Below, in pieces: positions 1 through 5,970 of a DNA stretch of 5,970 nucleotides. The position numbers and the translations under genes are program-made. The stretch is taken from positions 1 to 5,970 of the forward strand of contig DMIT01000102.1 of the NCBI GenBank assembly GCA_003452275.1, given 5' to 3'. Numbering within the stretch: the first letter of the stretch is position 1; each line of letters begins with the position of its first letter. The notes beneath the pieces were generated by a model, which worked only from the letters and a program-made list of their open reading frames with translations, did not search any database and was not told the DNA's origin. The stretch is from Rhodospirillaceae bacterium (lineage in GTDB: Bacteria; Pseudomonadota; Alphaproteobacteria; Micavibrionales; Micavibrionaceae).

Positions 1-1040
1 TGGGAAACGAAAATGGCCATGCCGTCATTGGGCAACGGCGCTTCGCGGTAACGGAATTCCGAAGCCACATCCACTTCACACGGAACGCGGGCAATGGTTT
101 CCAGCCAGTATTTGGCGACCAGACAGGCATAATAAGCTGTCCCGCAGGCAATCAGCGTTATGCGCGGTGCGCGCAGGGCGGCCTCCAGAATTTCATTGGG
201 CAATGAAATATGCCCCGTTGCCGGATTGACAAAACTATTCAGCGTATCGGCAATCACCGCCGGTTGTTCGTAAATTTCCTTGAGCATGAAATGGCGATAT
301 TCGCCTTTACCGGTGGTGCTGCCGGATTGTGCGGTGATGCGAATCGGGCGTTCAACCGCCTTGCGTTTGGCATTCATGATCCGCACATTGTCATTGGTCA
401 CCACCACGCGGTCACCGTCTTCCAAAAAGCTGATTTTGCGGGTCAGCGGGGATAAGGCATAAGAATCGGACGCAATGAACATTTCCCCCTCGCCATAACC
501 GATCGCCAGCGGAGTCCCCTGACGGGCGGCAACCAGCAAATTATTTTCGCCTTTGAATAATAACACCACGGCATAGGCCCCGCGCAGACGGTCAAAGGTC
601 TTGTGCGCCGCCATTTCAGGCGTTTCCCCCTGGGTCAGATAGTAATCTGCCAGATGCGCGATGACTTCGGTATCGGTATCGGTTTCGAACCGCACCTGAT
701 GTTGCGCCAGTTCGTCTTTGAGTTCCGCATAATTTTCAATGATGCCGTTATGGACGACTGCCACGCGTTCGGTGGCGTGTGGATGGGCATTTCGTTCAGT
801 GGGTTCGCCATGGGTCGCCCAGCGCGTATGCCCGATGCCGATCTTTCCGGACAACGGATGCGCTTTCAGACGTTCTTCCAGGTGAACCAGCTTGCCTTCG
901 GCGCGACAGCGGGTGATGGCGTTATCTACCAGCGTGGCAACCCCCGCCGAATCATATCCGCGATATTCAAGACGGCGCAAGCCTTCGACAATCATCGGCA
1001 CAACGTCTTTACCCGATACAATTCCAACAATTCCGCACAT
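1..1040 (-). CDS. glmS: Glutamine--fructose-6-phosphate aminotransferase (isomerizing), N-terminal 346 residues, cut by the window edge
   Basis: Converts fructose-6-phosphate and glutamine to glucosamine-6-phosphate and glutamate, the first committed step to UDP-GlcNAc, in the cytoplasm. The reading frame begins MCGIVGIVSG; Cys2 becomes the N-terminal nucleophile of the class II glutamine amidotransferase domain once Met is removed. That domain spans about residues 1-225 and shows LEYRGYDSAG (25-34), GHTRWATHGEP (70-80), HNGIIENY (97-104) and the TDTDTEVIAHL stretch (120-130). The first SIS (sugar isomerase) domain opens around residue 290 with LIACGTAYYA (296-305), and the window ends inside the typical FVSQSGE-type motif. 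The family is about 600 residues long, so the second half lies outside. The frame is open with no break. The start is fixed by the catalytic Cys2 and a good ribosome binding site. It lies 22 bases after glmU, so the two are probably co-transcribed. No glmS ribozyme is seen or expected. Identity is very secure. Confidence 0.97.
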   Translation of the reverse strand, partial: MCGIVGIVSGKDVVPMIVEGLRRLEYRGYDSAGVATLVDNAITRCRAEGKLVHLEERLKAHPLSGKIGIGHTRWATHGEPTERNAHPHATERVAVVHNGIIENYAELKDELAQHQVRFETDTDTEVIAHLADYYLTQGETPEMAAHKTFDRLRGAYAVVLLFKGENNLLVAARQGTPLAIGYGEGEMFIASDSYALSPLTRKISFLEDGDRVVVTNDNVRIMNAKRKAVERPIRITAQSGSTTGKGEYRHFMLKEIYEQPAVIADTLNSFVNPATGHISLPNEILEAALRAPRITLIACGTAYYACLVAKYWLETIARVPCEVDVASEFRYREAPLPNDGMAIFVS

Positions 1041-1062
1041 AGCTTACTCTCCCTGATCTATT
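1041..1062 (-). promoter_or_regulatory. glmU-glmS spacer with the glmS ribosome binding site
   Basis: Read on the minus strand, this 22-base spacer carries AGGGAGAG, a strong Shine-Dalgarno match, with its GGGAG core about 8 bases before the glmS ATG. There is no room for a terminator plus a promoter, which supports read-through transcription from glmU into glmS and separate translation initiation of glmS. Confidence 0.75.
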
Positions 1063-2451
1063 CTAATGATCTTTTTTCAATCTGTTTTTGCCTTTGTTCG
1101 GCAAGACTTCTTGTCGCGCGCGCGCAATCGCCAAGGCGTCCTGCTCGACATTATGAGTCAATGTCGAACCCGCGGCGACATAGGCCCCGTCGGCAATCGT
1201 AATCGGCGCAATCAGCGACGCATTCGACCCGATCATGACATGTTCGCCGATAATGGTTTTGGACTTGATGCGCCCGTCATAATTGACGGTAATCGCCCCG
1301 CATCCGAAATTGGAATGCGCGCCCAGTTCGGCATCGCCGATATAGCCCAGATGGTTGGCTTTCGCGCCGGTGCCGATCTTGGCATTCTTGATTTCAACGA
1401 AATTGCCGATCTTGGCATCTTCCCCGATATCCGCGCCGGGGCGCAGCCTTGCAAACGGGCCAATCACCGCACCGGATTGAATCACTGCCCCTTCGATATG
1501 ACAGAAAGCGCGAATCTCAACGCCGGAGGCAATTGTGACTCCGGCCCCGAAGACAACATGTTGACCGATCACCGTATCATTGCCGATGACGGTATCGGGC
1601 GCGAAATAAACCGTGTTGGGATCAAGCAAGGTTACTCCTGCTTCCATCATCTCGATGCGTTTGGCGTGCTGCCATGCCATTTCCAGTTCGGCAAGCTGGG
1701 CGCGTGTATTCACGCCGCGCAATTCGGCATAATCGCCGCGAATAACGCCGGATTTCCGCCCTTCATCGGCCATGATCTGGGGAACATCGACCAGATAATA
1801 TTCCCCTTGATTATTCGTATTTTGCAATTTCAAAAGAGTATCGGCTAAACGGTCGCCATCAAGCACCATCAATCCGCTGTTCGACAGGCGTACCAGTTTT
1901 TCTTCATCGCTGGCATCCTTTTCTTCGACGATCTTGGCAAGCGTGCCATCGGCATTTTGAAAGATGCGGCCATATCCGGTGGCATTCGGCGGCACCATGG
2001 CCAGAACCGTTGCCCCGAATTGCCCGTTCATGTGATGGGCGACCAACCCATTCAACGTACGCGCGGACACAAGCGGCACATCCCCATAGAGGACAAGGAT
2101 ATTTCCTTTGAAATCACCCAGTTCATGAATCGCGGCCTTGAGCGCGTCGCCGGTTCCCAATTGTTGCTGTTGAATGGCAATGGAATGGGGCGCGGCAATT
2201 TTGGCGACGTCATCCATGGCGGGGGCCAATACCACGATGATTTTTTTCGGGTTCAAACTTTCGGCGGTGGTCAAGATGTGTTTGATCATCGGCACACCGG
2301 CAATCGGGTGCATGACTTTCGACATGGCTGATTTCATGCGCGTGCCTTTGCCCGCTGCTAAAATCACAACGGCCAAATCCTTGGCGGGGAGGGGTGGAAT
2401 AGGCTGGGAAAGGTCGGTCATGACAGTCTTTGCTAAATTACTCATATTCAA
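1063..2451 (-). CDS. glmU: Bifunctional UDP-N-acetylglucosamine pyrophosphorylase / glucosamine-1-phosphate N-acetyltransferase
   Basis: Catalyses the last two steps to UDP-GlcNAc in the cytoplasm: acetylation of glucosamine-1-phosphate, then uridylyl transfer from UTP. The N-terminal nucleotidyltransferase domain (about 25-250) shows LAAGKGTRM (31-39), QLGTGDAL (97-104), YGDVPL (122-127, with the expected Mg-binding Asp124), NSGLMV (191-196) and GVNTRAQL (246-253). The C-terminal left-handed beta-helix acetyltransferase (about 275-450) has hexapeptide repeats, GPFARLRPGA (331-340), NFVEIKNA (350-357), KANHLGYIGD (364-373, His367 as likely catalytic base) and NYDG (390-393). At 462 codons it is near the usual 450-460. 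The first codon as drawn is TTG; ATG codons follow at 2445 and 2421. An AGGG lies 9 bases before the TTG, 15 before the first ATG, and the second ATG has only a poor site, so the exact start is uncertain. The enzyme core begins near residue 26, leaving a variable lead of 10-25 residues. It precedes glmS by 22 bases. Confidence 0.96.
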   Translation of the reverse strand: MNMSNLAKTVMTDLSQPIPPLPAKDLAVVILAAGKGTRMKSAMSKVMHPIAGVPMIKHILTTAESLNPKKIIVVLAPAMDDVAKIAAPHSIAIQQQQLGTGDALKAAIHELGDFKGNILVLYGDVPLVSARTLNGLVAHHMNGQFGATVLAMVPPNATGYGRIFQNADGTLAKIVEEKDASDEEKLVRLSNSGLMVLDGDRLADTLLKLQNTNNQGEYYLVDVPQIMADEGRKSGVIRGDYAELRGVNTRAQLAELEMAWQHAKRIEMMEAGVTLLDPNTVYFAPDTVIGNDTVIGQHVVFGAGVTIASGVEIRAFCHIEGAVIQSGAVIGPFARLRPGADIGEDAKIGNFVEIKNAKIGTGAKANHLGYIGDAELGAHSNFGCGAITVNYDGRIKSKTIIGEHVMIGSNASLIAPITIADGAYVAAGSTLTHNVEQDALAIARARQEVLPNKGKNRLKKDH

Positions 2452-2514
2452 ATGATTTTGCCCTAAAATAAAATTGCCTCAAGTCACACAATATTGCAGA
2501 AAATTGCAAGGAAT
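2452..2514 (-). other. AT-rich spacer between the DUF3108-like gene and glmU
   Basis: This 63-base gap contains the AGGG probably used for glmU translation (plus-strand 2461-2464). A small dyad, ttgca-6-tgcaa, lies at 2494-2509 and a CAATATTG palindrome at 2489-2496. I found no -35/-10 pair with acceptable spacing on the minus strand and no G+C-rich hairpin followed by a T run. The simplest reading is that transcription continues from the upstream gene into glmU, but a weak promoter cannot be excluded by eye. Confidence 0.4.
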
Positions 2515-3327
2515 TTACGAGGTTTTCTCAGAGGTCAGATGCAGGAAAAGCGTTCCGTAATCGGTCTTGATGCGGATTTTGACCGGAACATAGATATCCG
2601 GCTGCCCCTTGATCGGGCCGAACCAGACGGTCGGCAATGATCCTTTGTTGCGCCCCTGTTCCTGAATCGACAACCATCCGCGCGGTTTTTTGCGCCATTT
2701 GCCTTTTTCGGGGGTCACTTCGACCGAACAGGAAATGGTCGGGCCGCTGTAAATATTGTAATTTGTCTTTTGCAGATTTTCGGGGGCGGTGCCGGTGAAG
2801 TGAAGGCGGAAATTGCGGTCACCGTCAAAAACCAATTCATTCCCCGCGCAGACTTGCCCCTTGGGAAGCCCTATCATCAGACGCAATGTAGCGGATAATG
2901 TATCGGTTGTCCCTTTGGCCAATGACAAATCAATGTCTTTGGGAGTCTGGTCTTTGCCATCGTCGGTCATTTGATAGGACAGGAAATTGCCTTTGCCGTC
3001 ATATTTGAATAGTTTGGACTGGGTGCTTCCTTTCCAGACCGATGCAGATTGATGGCTTAAAGGATAGGTTTTTCCGCCCGCAATATTGCCTTTGGATTCA
3101 AACTTTCCTGACCAGTCTGCCAGTTGTTTCAATAAACCCTGTGTGCCGGCGGTCAAGGATACGTCGTATTTCGCGGCTTCTTTGCGGATGGTCAACTGGG
3201 CGTTCATGGCGTGGATACCGCCGGCATAGACATCGTAATTCAAAACCGATATTTTGGGTGTCGCGGCTGCCGCAGATGTGGCAACACTCATTAAAAATAT
3301 ACTCGTCCAGACAAATAAGGTCTTCAC
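2515..3327 (-). CDS. Exported DUF3108-family-like protein of unknown function
   Basis: From a GTG start at 3327 this is a 270-residue protein opening MKTLFVWTSIFLMS, a classic Sec signal peptide (basic residue, hydrophobic core, small residues) with likely cleavage in the SAAAA-TPK stretch near residue 22. The mature part is rich in beta-strand-like segments and lysine, and should be periplasmic. The pattern YDVYAGGIHAMNAQLTI near the start of the mature chain, the later CAGNELVFDGDRNFRLHF, and ISCSVEVTP before a C-terminal IYVPVKIRI strand resemble proteins of the DUF3108 family in alphaproteobacteria. Two cysteines (Cys160 and Cys200 from the GTG start) could form a disulfide. An ATG three codons upstream (3336) gives 273 residues, but its Shine-Dalgarno GAGGG would touch the start codon; the same GAGGG lies 9 bases before the GTG. 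The molecular role is unknown. It lies upstream of glmU on the same strand, so an envelope-related job is only an inference. Confidence 0.78.
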   Translation of the reverse strand: MKTLFVWTSIFLMSVATSAAAATPKISVLNYDVYAGGIHAMNAQLTIRKEAAKYDVSLTAGTQGLLKQLADWSGKFESKGNIAGGKTYPLSHQSASVWKGSTQSKLFKYDGKGNFLSYQMTDDGKDQTPKDIDLSLAKGTTDTLSATLRLMIGLPKGQVCAGNELVFDGDRNFRLHFTGTAPENLQKTNYNIYSGPTISCSVEVTPEKGKWRKKPRGWLSIQEQGRNKGSLPTVWFGPIKGQPDIYVPVKIRIKTDYGTLFLHLTSEKTS

Positions 3328-3341
3328 AGGTCGCATCCCTC
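3328..3341 (-). promoter_or_regulatory. Ribosome binding site that favours a GTG start for the exported protein
   Basis: On the minus strand the sequence reads CCGAGGG-ATG-CGA-CCT-GTG. GAGGG directly abuts the ATG, leaving no spacer, whereas the distance to the in-frame GTG is 9 bases, a normal spacing. Starting at GTG also yields a cleaner signal peptide, beginning Met-Lys-Thr. Confidence 0.65.
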
Positions 3342-3361
3342 GGATTAAAGATTATATAGCT

Positions 3362-3391
3362 ACTATACATATGGCCTTTTGAGCATGGCAA
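3362..3391 (-). promoter_or_regulatory. Candidate sigma-70-type promoter for the exported protein (and possibly glmU-glmS)
   Basis: On the minus strand TTGCCA (3391-3386) and TATAGT (3367-3362) are separated by 18 bases, each close to the -35 and -10 consensus. Transcription would start near 3355, giving a leader of about 28 bases before the GTG start. A perfect TATAAT also lies at 3356-3351 but has no -35 at a suitable distance, so which -10 is used is unclear. This was read by eye. Confidence 0.45.
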
Positions 3392-3398
3392 GTCAAAG

Positions 3399-3427
3399 TT
3401 CGAAAGGTCATTTGCAATTATTATAGA
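3399..3427 (+). promoter_or_regulatory. Weak candidate promoter for dapD-dapE
   Basis: TTCGAA (3399-3404) and TATAGA (3422-3427) are 17 bases apart, and a better -10-like TATTAT overlaps at 3419-3424 without a good -35. Transcription would begin about 20 bases before the dapD ATG. The -35 match is poor, so placement is tentative; the divergent arrangement means a plus-strand promoter should lie somewhere in this gap. Confidence 0.28.
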
Positions 3428-3453
3428 AAACAAAACAGTTACCTGGAATCACC

Positions 3454-4272
3454 ATGACCGACATCTCTGCCCTACAACATTCTATCGAAACCCTTTGGGA
3501 AAACCGTAGTACTGTAACAAGCTCCACCGGCGGCGCAGACCGCGAAGCGGTTGCAGCGACATTGGATTTGCTCAATGACGGTATGATCCGCGTGGCTCAA
3601 AAAACAGATGGGCAGTGGACAGTCAATGAATGGATCAAGAAAGCGGTTCTGCTGTCTTTCCGCATGAACGCCAATACCAAAATACAGTCCGGCGAACAAT
3701 TATGGTGGGATAAAGTTCCCCTCAAAACAGCCGGCTGGACGGATGATGATTTCACCGCGGCAGGATTTCGCGCCGTACCGGGGGCCGTGATCAGACGCGG
3801 GGCCTTTATTGCGCCCAATGTCGTCCTGATGCCCAGCTTTGTGAATATCGGCGCGCATGTGGGCGAAGGCACGATGGTGGATACATGGGTGACCATCGGC
3901 TCTTGCGCCCAGATCGGTAAGAACTGCCATATCTCGGGCGGTGTCGGGATCGGCGGCGTTCTGGAACCGTTGCAGGCCGCACCTGTCATCATCGAAGACA
4001 ATGTCTTTATCGGCGCGCGTTCCGAAGTCGCCGAAGGCGTGATTGTCGAAGAAGGTGCTGTGCTGAGCATGGGCGTCTTCCTCGGCGCATCGACCAAGAT
4101 CATCGACCGCGCCACGGGCGAAATCTTCGTGGGGCGCGTACCGGCCTATTCGGTCGTGGTGCCGGGGACATTGCCCGGACAGCACGCCCATCTGGCCTGT
4201 GCCGTTATCGTCAAACGCGTTGACGCCCAGACCCGCAGCAAAACATCATTGAATGAGCTTCTCCGTGACTAA
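3454..4272 (+). CDS. dapD: 2,3,4,5-tetrahydropyridine-2,6-dicarboxylate N-succinyltransferase
   Basis: Transfers succinyl from succinyl-CoA to tetrahydrodipicolinate in the succinylase route to meso-diaminopimelate and lysine, in the cytoplasm. At 272 residues it matches the roughly 274 of the enterobacterial enzyme. An alpha-helical N-terminal domain (about 1-100) holds [19 protein letters not shown] (52-70). It is followed by a left-handed beta-helix of hexapeptide repeats (about 108-230), with [19 protein letters not shown] (116-134), [20 protein letters not shown] (138-157), [15 protein letters not shown] (161-175) and [12 protein letters not shown] (181-192). The C-terminal strand region reads [24 protein letters not shown]. 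The ATG has a modest GGA six bases upstream and sits where the family normally starts. It is the first gene of the plus-strand arm and its 3' end overlaps dapE. The frame is clean and the identity very secure. Confidence 0.97.
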   Translation: MTDISALQHSIETLWENRSTVTSSTGGADREAVAATLDLLNDGMIRVAQKTDGQWTVNEWIKKAVLLSFRMNANTKIQSGEQLWWDKVPLKTAGWTDDDFTAAGFRAVPGAVIRRGAFIAPNVVLMPSFVNIGAHVGEGTMVDTWVTIGSCAQIGKNCHISGGVGIGGVLEPLQAAPVIIEDNVFIGARSEVAEGVIVEEGAVLSMGVFLGASTKIIDRATGEIFVGRVPAYSVVVPGTLPGQHAHLACAVIVKRVDAQTRSKTSLNELLRD

Positions 4273-5425
4273 CCCCGTAACTGATTTGATCGACCCTGTT
4301 CTTCTGACCCAAGAATCCGTTCGCTGCAAAAGCATTACGCCTGCAGATGATGGCGCACTTGAAAATCTGGCACAACCTTTGAGCAGAATGGGCTTTGATA
4401 TTCACCGTCTGCGGTTCGAGCAAGAGGGGTATGACCCGATTGATAATATCTTTGCGCGACGCGGGACAACGGGCCGGCATCTGTGTTATATGGGCCATAC
4501 CGATGTGGTTCCCGCAGGGCGTGAAAGCGACTGGACACACCCGCCTTTTGCTGCAAACATTGAAAATGGCATTTTATACGGGCGCGGCGTGGCCGATATG
4601 AAAGGCGGGAACTGTGCCTTTGTGGCGGCGGTTTCACGTTTTCTGAATGAACGTCCTGACTTTGGCGAATCCATCAGTCTGCTGATAACCGGTGACGAAG
4701 AAGCCAAGGCGGTAAATGGTACGGTCAAGGTGATTGACTGGATGCGTGAACAAAAACACATGCCCGATGTGGCCTTGGTTGGCGAACCCAGCAATACCAA
4801 CCATATGGGTGAGATGATCCGCGTCGGACGCCGTGGATCACTGAACGGCAAAATCATGGTCAGGGGTATTCAGGGCCATAGTGCCTACCCCGAAAGATCG
4901 GATAACCCTGTCCCGCATCTGGTGCGGCTATTATCCCGCCTGATTGATGAAAAACTGGATCACGGCACTGCCGATTTTCCACCCAGCCATATCGTCATTT
5001 CCTCGGTCGATGTCGGCAATCCAGCGCCCAATGTTATTCCTGCAAGAGCGGAAGCTTTATTTAACATCCGTTTTAACGACACATGGAATGCCGCAAAACT
5101 GGAATCGCATTTGCGCCATATTCTGGATGCCATCAACCCCAACTATGAAATGGATGTCTGGTGCAATGCCCAGAGCTTTGTGACCGTCAACCACCCTTGG
5201 CGGGACATCGTGCTTGCGGCGGTCGAAAAAATTTCCGGTAAAAAACCGCGTGCCGATACGGGGGGCGGAACATCGGACGCCCGTTTTATTGCTCAGGACT
5301 GTCCCGTCGTCGAATACGGTTTGCTGAACACGACTATCCATAAAATAGACGAACATGCACCCGTTGCCGATATCGAGACATTGACCGCGACCTATACCGA
5401 GATTTTACGGTCATATTTCGCGTGA
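4253..5425 (+). CDS. dapE: Succinyl-diaminopimelate desuccinylase
   Basis: Hydrolyses N-succinyl-LL-diaminopimelate to LL-diaminopimelate and succinate; a di-zinc M20-family metallohydrolase of the cytoplasm. Metal and catalytic motifs are all present in the 390-residue frame: [10 protein letters not shown] (80-89; His82, with Asp84 supporting it), [10 protein letters not shown] (110-119; bridging Asp115), GDEEA (147-151; Glu149 as general base, Glu150 as ligand), GEPSN (177-181; Glu178) and TIHKIDE (361-367; His363). GHSAYP (208-213; His209) marks the dimerisation lid domain inserted at about 190-305, and GGGTSDARF (337-345) is the usual C-terminal signature. Spacing is a constant +14 to +15 relative to the Haemophilus numbering as I recall it. 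The ATG start overlaps dapD by 20 bases; an in-frame GTG at 4265 would overlap by 8 (GTGACTAA) and has a weak TGAG 7 bases ahead. Either arrangement suggests translational coupling to dapD, the enzyme two steps earlier in the pathway. Confidence 0.96.
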   Translation: MSFSVTNPVTDLIDPVLLTQESVRCKSITPADDGALENLAQPLSRMGFDIHRLRFEQEGYDPIDNIFARRGTTGRHLCYMGHTDVVPAGRESDWTHPPFAANIENGILYGRGVADMKGGNCAFVAAVSRFLNERPDFGESISLLITGDEEAKAVNGTVKVIDWMREQKHMPDVALVGEPSNTNHMGEMIRVGRRGSLNGKIMVRGIQGHSAYPERSDNPVPHLVRLLSRLIDEKLDHGTADFPPSHIVISSVDVGNPAPNVIPARAEALFNIRFNDTWNAAKLESHLRHILDAINPNYEMDVWCNAQSFVTVNHPWRDIVLAAVEKISGKKPRADTGGGTSDARFIAQDCPVVEYGLLNTTIHKIDEHAPVADIETLTATYTEILRSYFA

Positions 5426-5430
5426 GAGTA

Positions 5431-5460
5431 ATTGACGGGAGATTAACGACTCCTTATCTT
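5431..5460 (+). promoter_or_regulatory. Candidate promoter for the HtrA protease, sigma-70-like and also heat-shock-like
   Basis: The 63-base gap after dapE contains TTGACG (5432-5437) and TATCTT (5455-5460) with a 17-base spacer, a good sigma-70-type pair. The same stretch can be read as ATTG (5431-5434), 18 bases, then CTTATCT (5453-5459), which is close to the heat-shock promoter pattern described for alphaproteobacterial RpoH (CTTG, 17-18, CYTATNT). No sigma-E-type GAACTT element is visible. The leader to the ATG would be about 20 bases. No terminator hairpin with a T run follows dapE, so read-through is also possible. Confidence 0.5.
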
Positions 5461-5479
5461 CTAATGAATTAAATTTGAC

Positions 5480-5488
5480 GAGGTCACA
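5480..5488 (+). promoter_or_regulatory. Ribosome binding site of the HtrA-type protease gene
   Basis: GAGG (5480-5483) lies 5 bases before the ATG at 5489. This fixes the start in front of a recognisable signal peptide. Confidence 0.7.
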
Positions 5489-5970
5489 ATGAATAAAATC
5501 GCTTTGGCATTCTGCGCAGCAACTTTCCTCTCTCCTTTGACATTTCCGCATTCCGCAGAAGCGGGATTCTTTGATAATAAGAAGAACGAACCGACGACCA
5601 TCGTCGTTCCCCCTGCCGGCGCGCCGTTGAGCTTTGCCGACTTGGCCGAAAAATTATCCCCTGCGGTGGTGAATATTTCCTCCACCCAGAAAGCAGCACC
5701 TATTTCCCCTGAAAATTTACAGGAAATTCCGCAATTCCCACCGGGTTCCCCGTTCGAAGATTTCTTTAAAGACTTCATGCAAAAACAACAAGGCCAATTA
5801 CCGAATGGCGAATCCCCTGTTGAACAATTGCCTTCCACCTCCATGGGCTCCGGCTTTATCATTGACGGGGCGAAAGGTCTGGTGGTGACCAATAACCATG
5901 TCATTAAAGGCGCGGATGAAATCCGCGTGACCTTGGTGGACAATACGATTCTGGACGCGACCGTCGTCGG
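5489..5970 (+). CDS. DegP/HtrA-family periplasmic serine protease (Do-like), N-terminal 160 residues, cut by the window edge
   Basis: An envelope quality-control protease and chaperone of the S1C family. The chain opens MNKIALAFCAATFLSP, a Sec signal peptide with likely cleavage after SAEA (residue 25), placing it in the periplasm. LSFADLAEKLSPAVVNISST (47-66) is the usual start of the protease domain. Then comes a Pro/Gln-rich loop (about 67-117) containing SPFEDFFKDFM, matching the LA-loop region of DegP; it has no cysteines, unlike the E. coli loop. GSGFIID (120-126) and VVTNNHVIKGAD (132-143) follow, His137 being the catalytic histidine. The catalytic Asp, the GNSGG serine motif and the PDZ domains would lie beyond the window, so DegP, DegQ or MucD type cannot be decided. 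The frame is open to the edge. It follows dapE by 63 bases with its own candidate promoter, so it need not belong to the dap operon. Confidence 0.92.
   Translation, partial: MNKIALAFCAATFLSPLTFPHSAEAGFFDNKKNEPTTIVVPPAGAPLSFADLAEKLSPAVVNISSTQKAAPISPENLQEIPQFPPGSPFEDFFKDFMQKQQGQLPNGESPVEQLPSTSMGSGFIIDGAKGLVVTNNHVIKGADEIRVTLVDNTILDATVV

Noticed and set aside
1041..1062. Possible glmS ribozyme/riboswitch upstream of glmS
   Set aside because: The spacer is only 22 bases and that ribozyme belongs to Firmicutes-type leaders; no room or matching sequence exists.
603..1202. Plus-strand open frame of 199 codons across glmS and the glmU end
   Set aside because: It lies antisense to clear glmS and glmU coding sequence, has no recognisable domain and ends in low-complexity Arg-rich sequence; it is a shadow frame.
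1066..1848. Plus-strand open frame of 260 codons inside glmU
   Set aside because: Antisense to a fully conserved GlmU frame; its length is a by-product of the glmU codon pattern.
2489..2509. CAATATTG palindrome and ttgca-6-tgcaa dyad upstream of glmU
   Set aside because: Short AT-rich symmetries of this kind are expected by chance in AT-rich spacers; there is no stable stem, T run or known operator match.
3098..3433. Minus-strand 111-codon frame overlapping the DUF3108-like gene start and the divergent gap
   Set aside because: Overlaps the signal-peptide-bearing gene in another frame, covers the likely promoter region, and shows no family resemblance.
3597..4115. Minus-strand open frame of 172 codons opposite dapD
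   Set aside because: Antisense shadow of the hexapeptide-repeat coding sequence; no ribosome binding site or motif of its own was recognised.
5436..5455. Possible hairpin (ggag...ctcc) after dapE as a terminator
   Set aside because: The stem is only about 4-5 base pairs and no T run follows, so it does not resemble an intrinsic terminator.
5461..5943. Minus-strand open frame of 160 codons opposite the HtrA gene
   Set aside because: The plus frame has a signal peptide, a Shine-Dalgarno site and the HtrA catalytic histidine motif; the reverse frame has none of this.

Overview
This window looks like an ordinary chromosomal stretch of a Gram-negative bacterium, most likely an alphaproteobacterium. 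The pointers are the style of the GlmU, DapD and DapE sequences, a DUF3108-type exported protein, a DegP/HtrA protease with a signal peptide, and mixed-to-moderate GC with AT-rich gaps. The lineage is an inference from protein style; a protein search would be needed to place it. No mobile element, RNA gene, CRISPR array or long repeat is visible.

The left half (1-3336) reads on the minus strand. In transcription order it holds an exported DUF3108-like protein of unknown function, then glmU, then glmS, which runs off the left edge. GlmS makes glucosamine-6-phosphate. GlmU acetylates glucosamine-1-phosphate and joins it to UTP, giving UDP-GlcNAc for peptidoglycan and lipid A. The glmU-glmS gap is 22 bases and the DUF3108-glmU gap is 63 bases with no clear promoter, so the three genes could form one transcript.

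The right half (3454-5970) reads on the plus strand. It holds dapD and dapE, overlapping by up to 20 bases, then a degP/htrA-type periplasmic protease cut by the right edge. DapD and DapE belong to the succinylase route to meso-diaminopimelate and lysine. The two arms diverge from one short AT-rich region (about 3328-3453) that should hold both promoters. The region therefore pairs the sugar-nucleotide and diaminopimelate branches of cell-wall precursor synthesis, next to an envelope protein and an envelope quality-control protease.

I found no novel system. The points worth a second look are start-codon choices (a GTG start for the DUF3108 protein, a possible TTG start for glmU, ATG versus GTG for dapE), the divergent promoter region, and a heat-shock-like promoter in front of the protease. 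All intergenic gaps are shorter than 130 bases.
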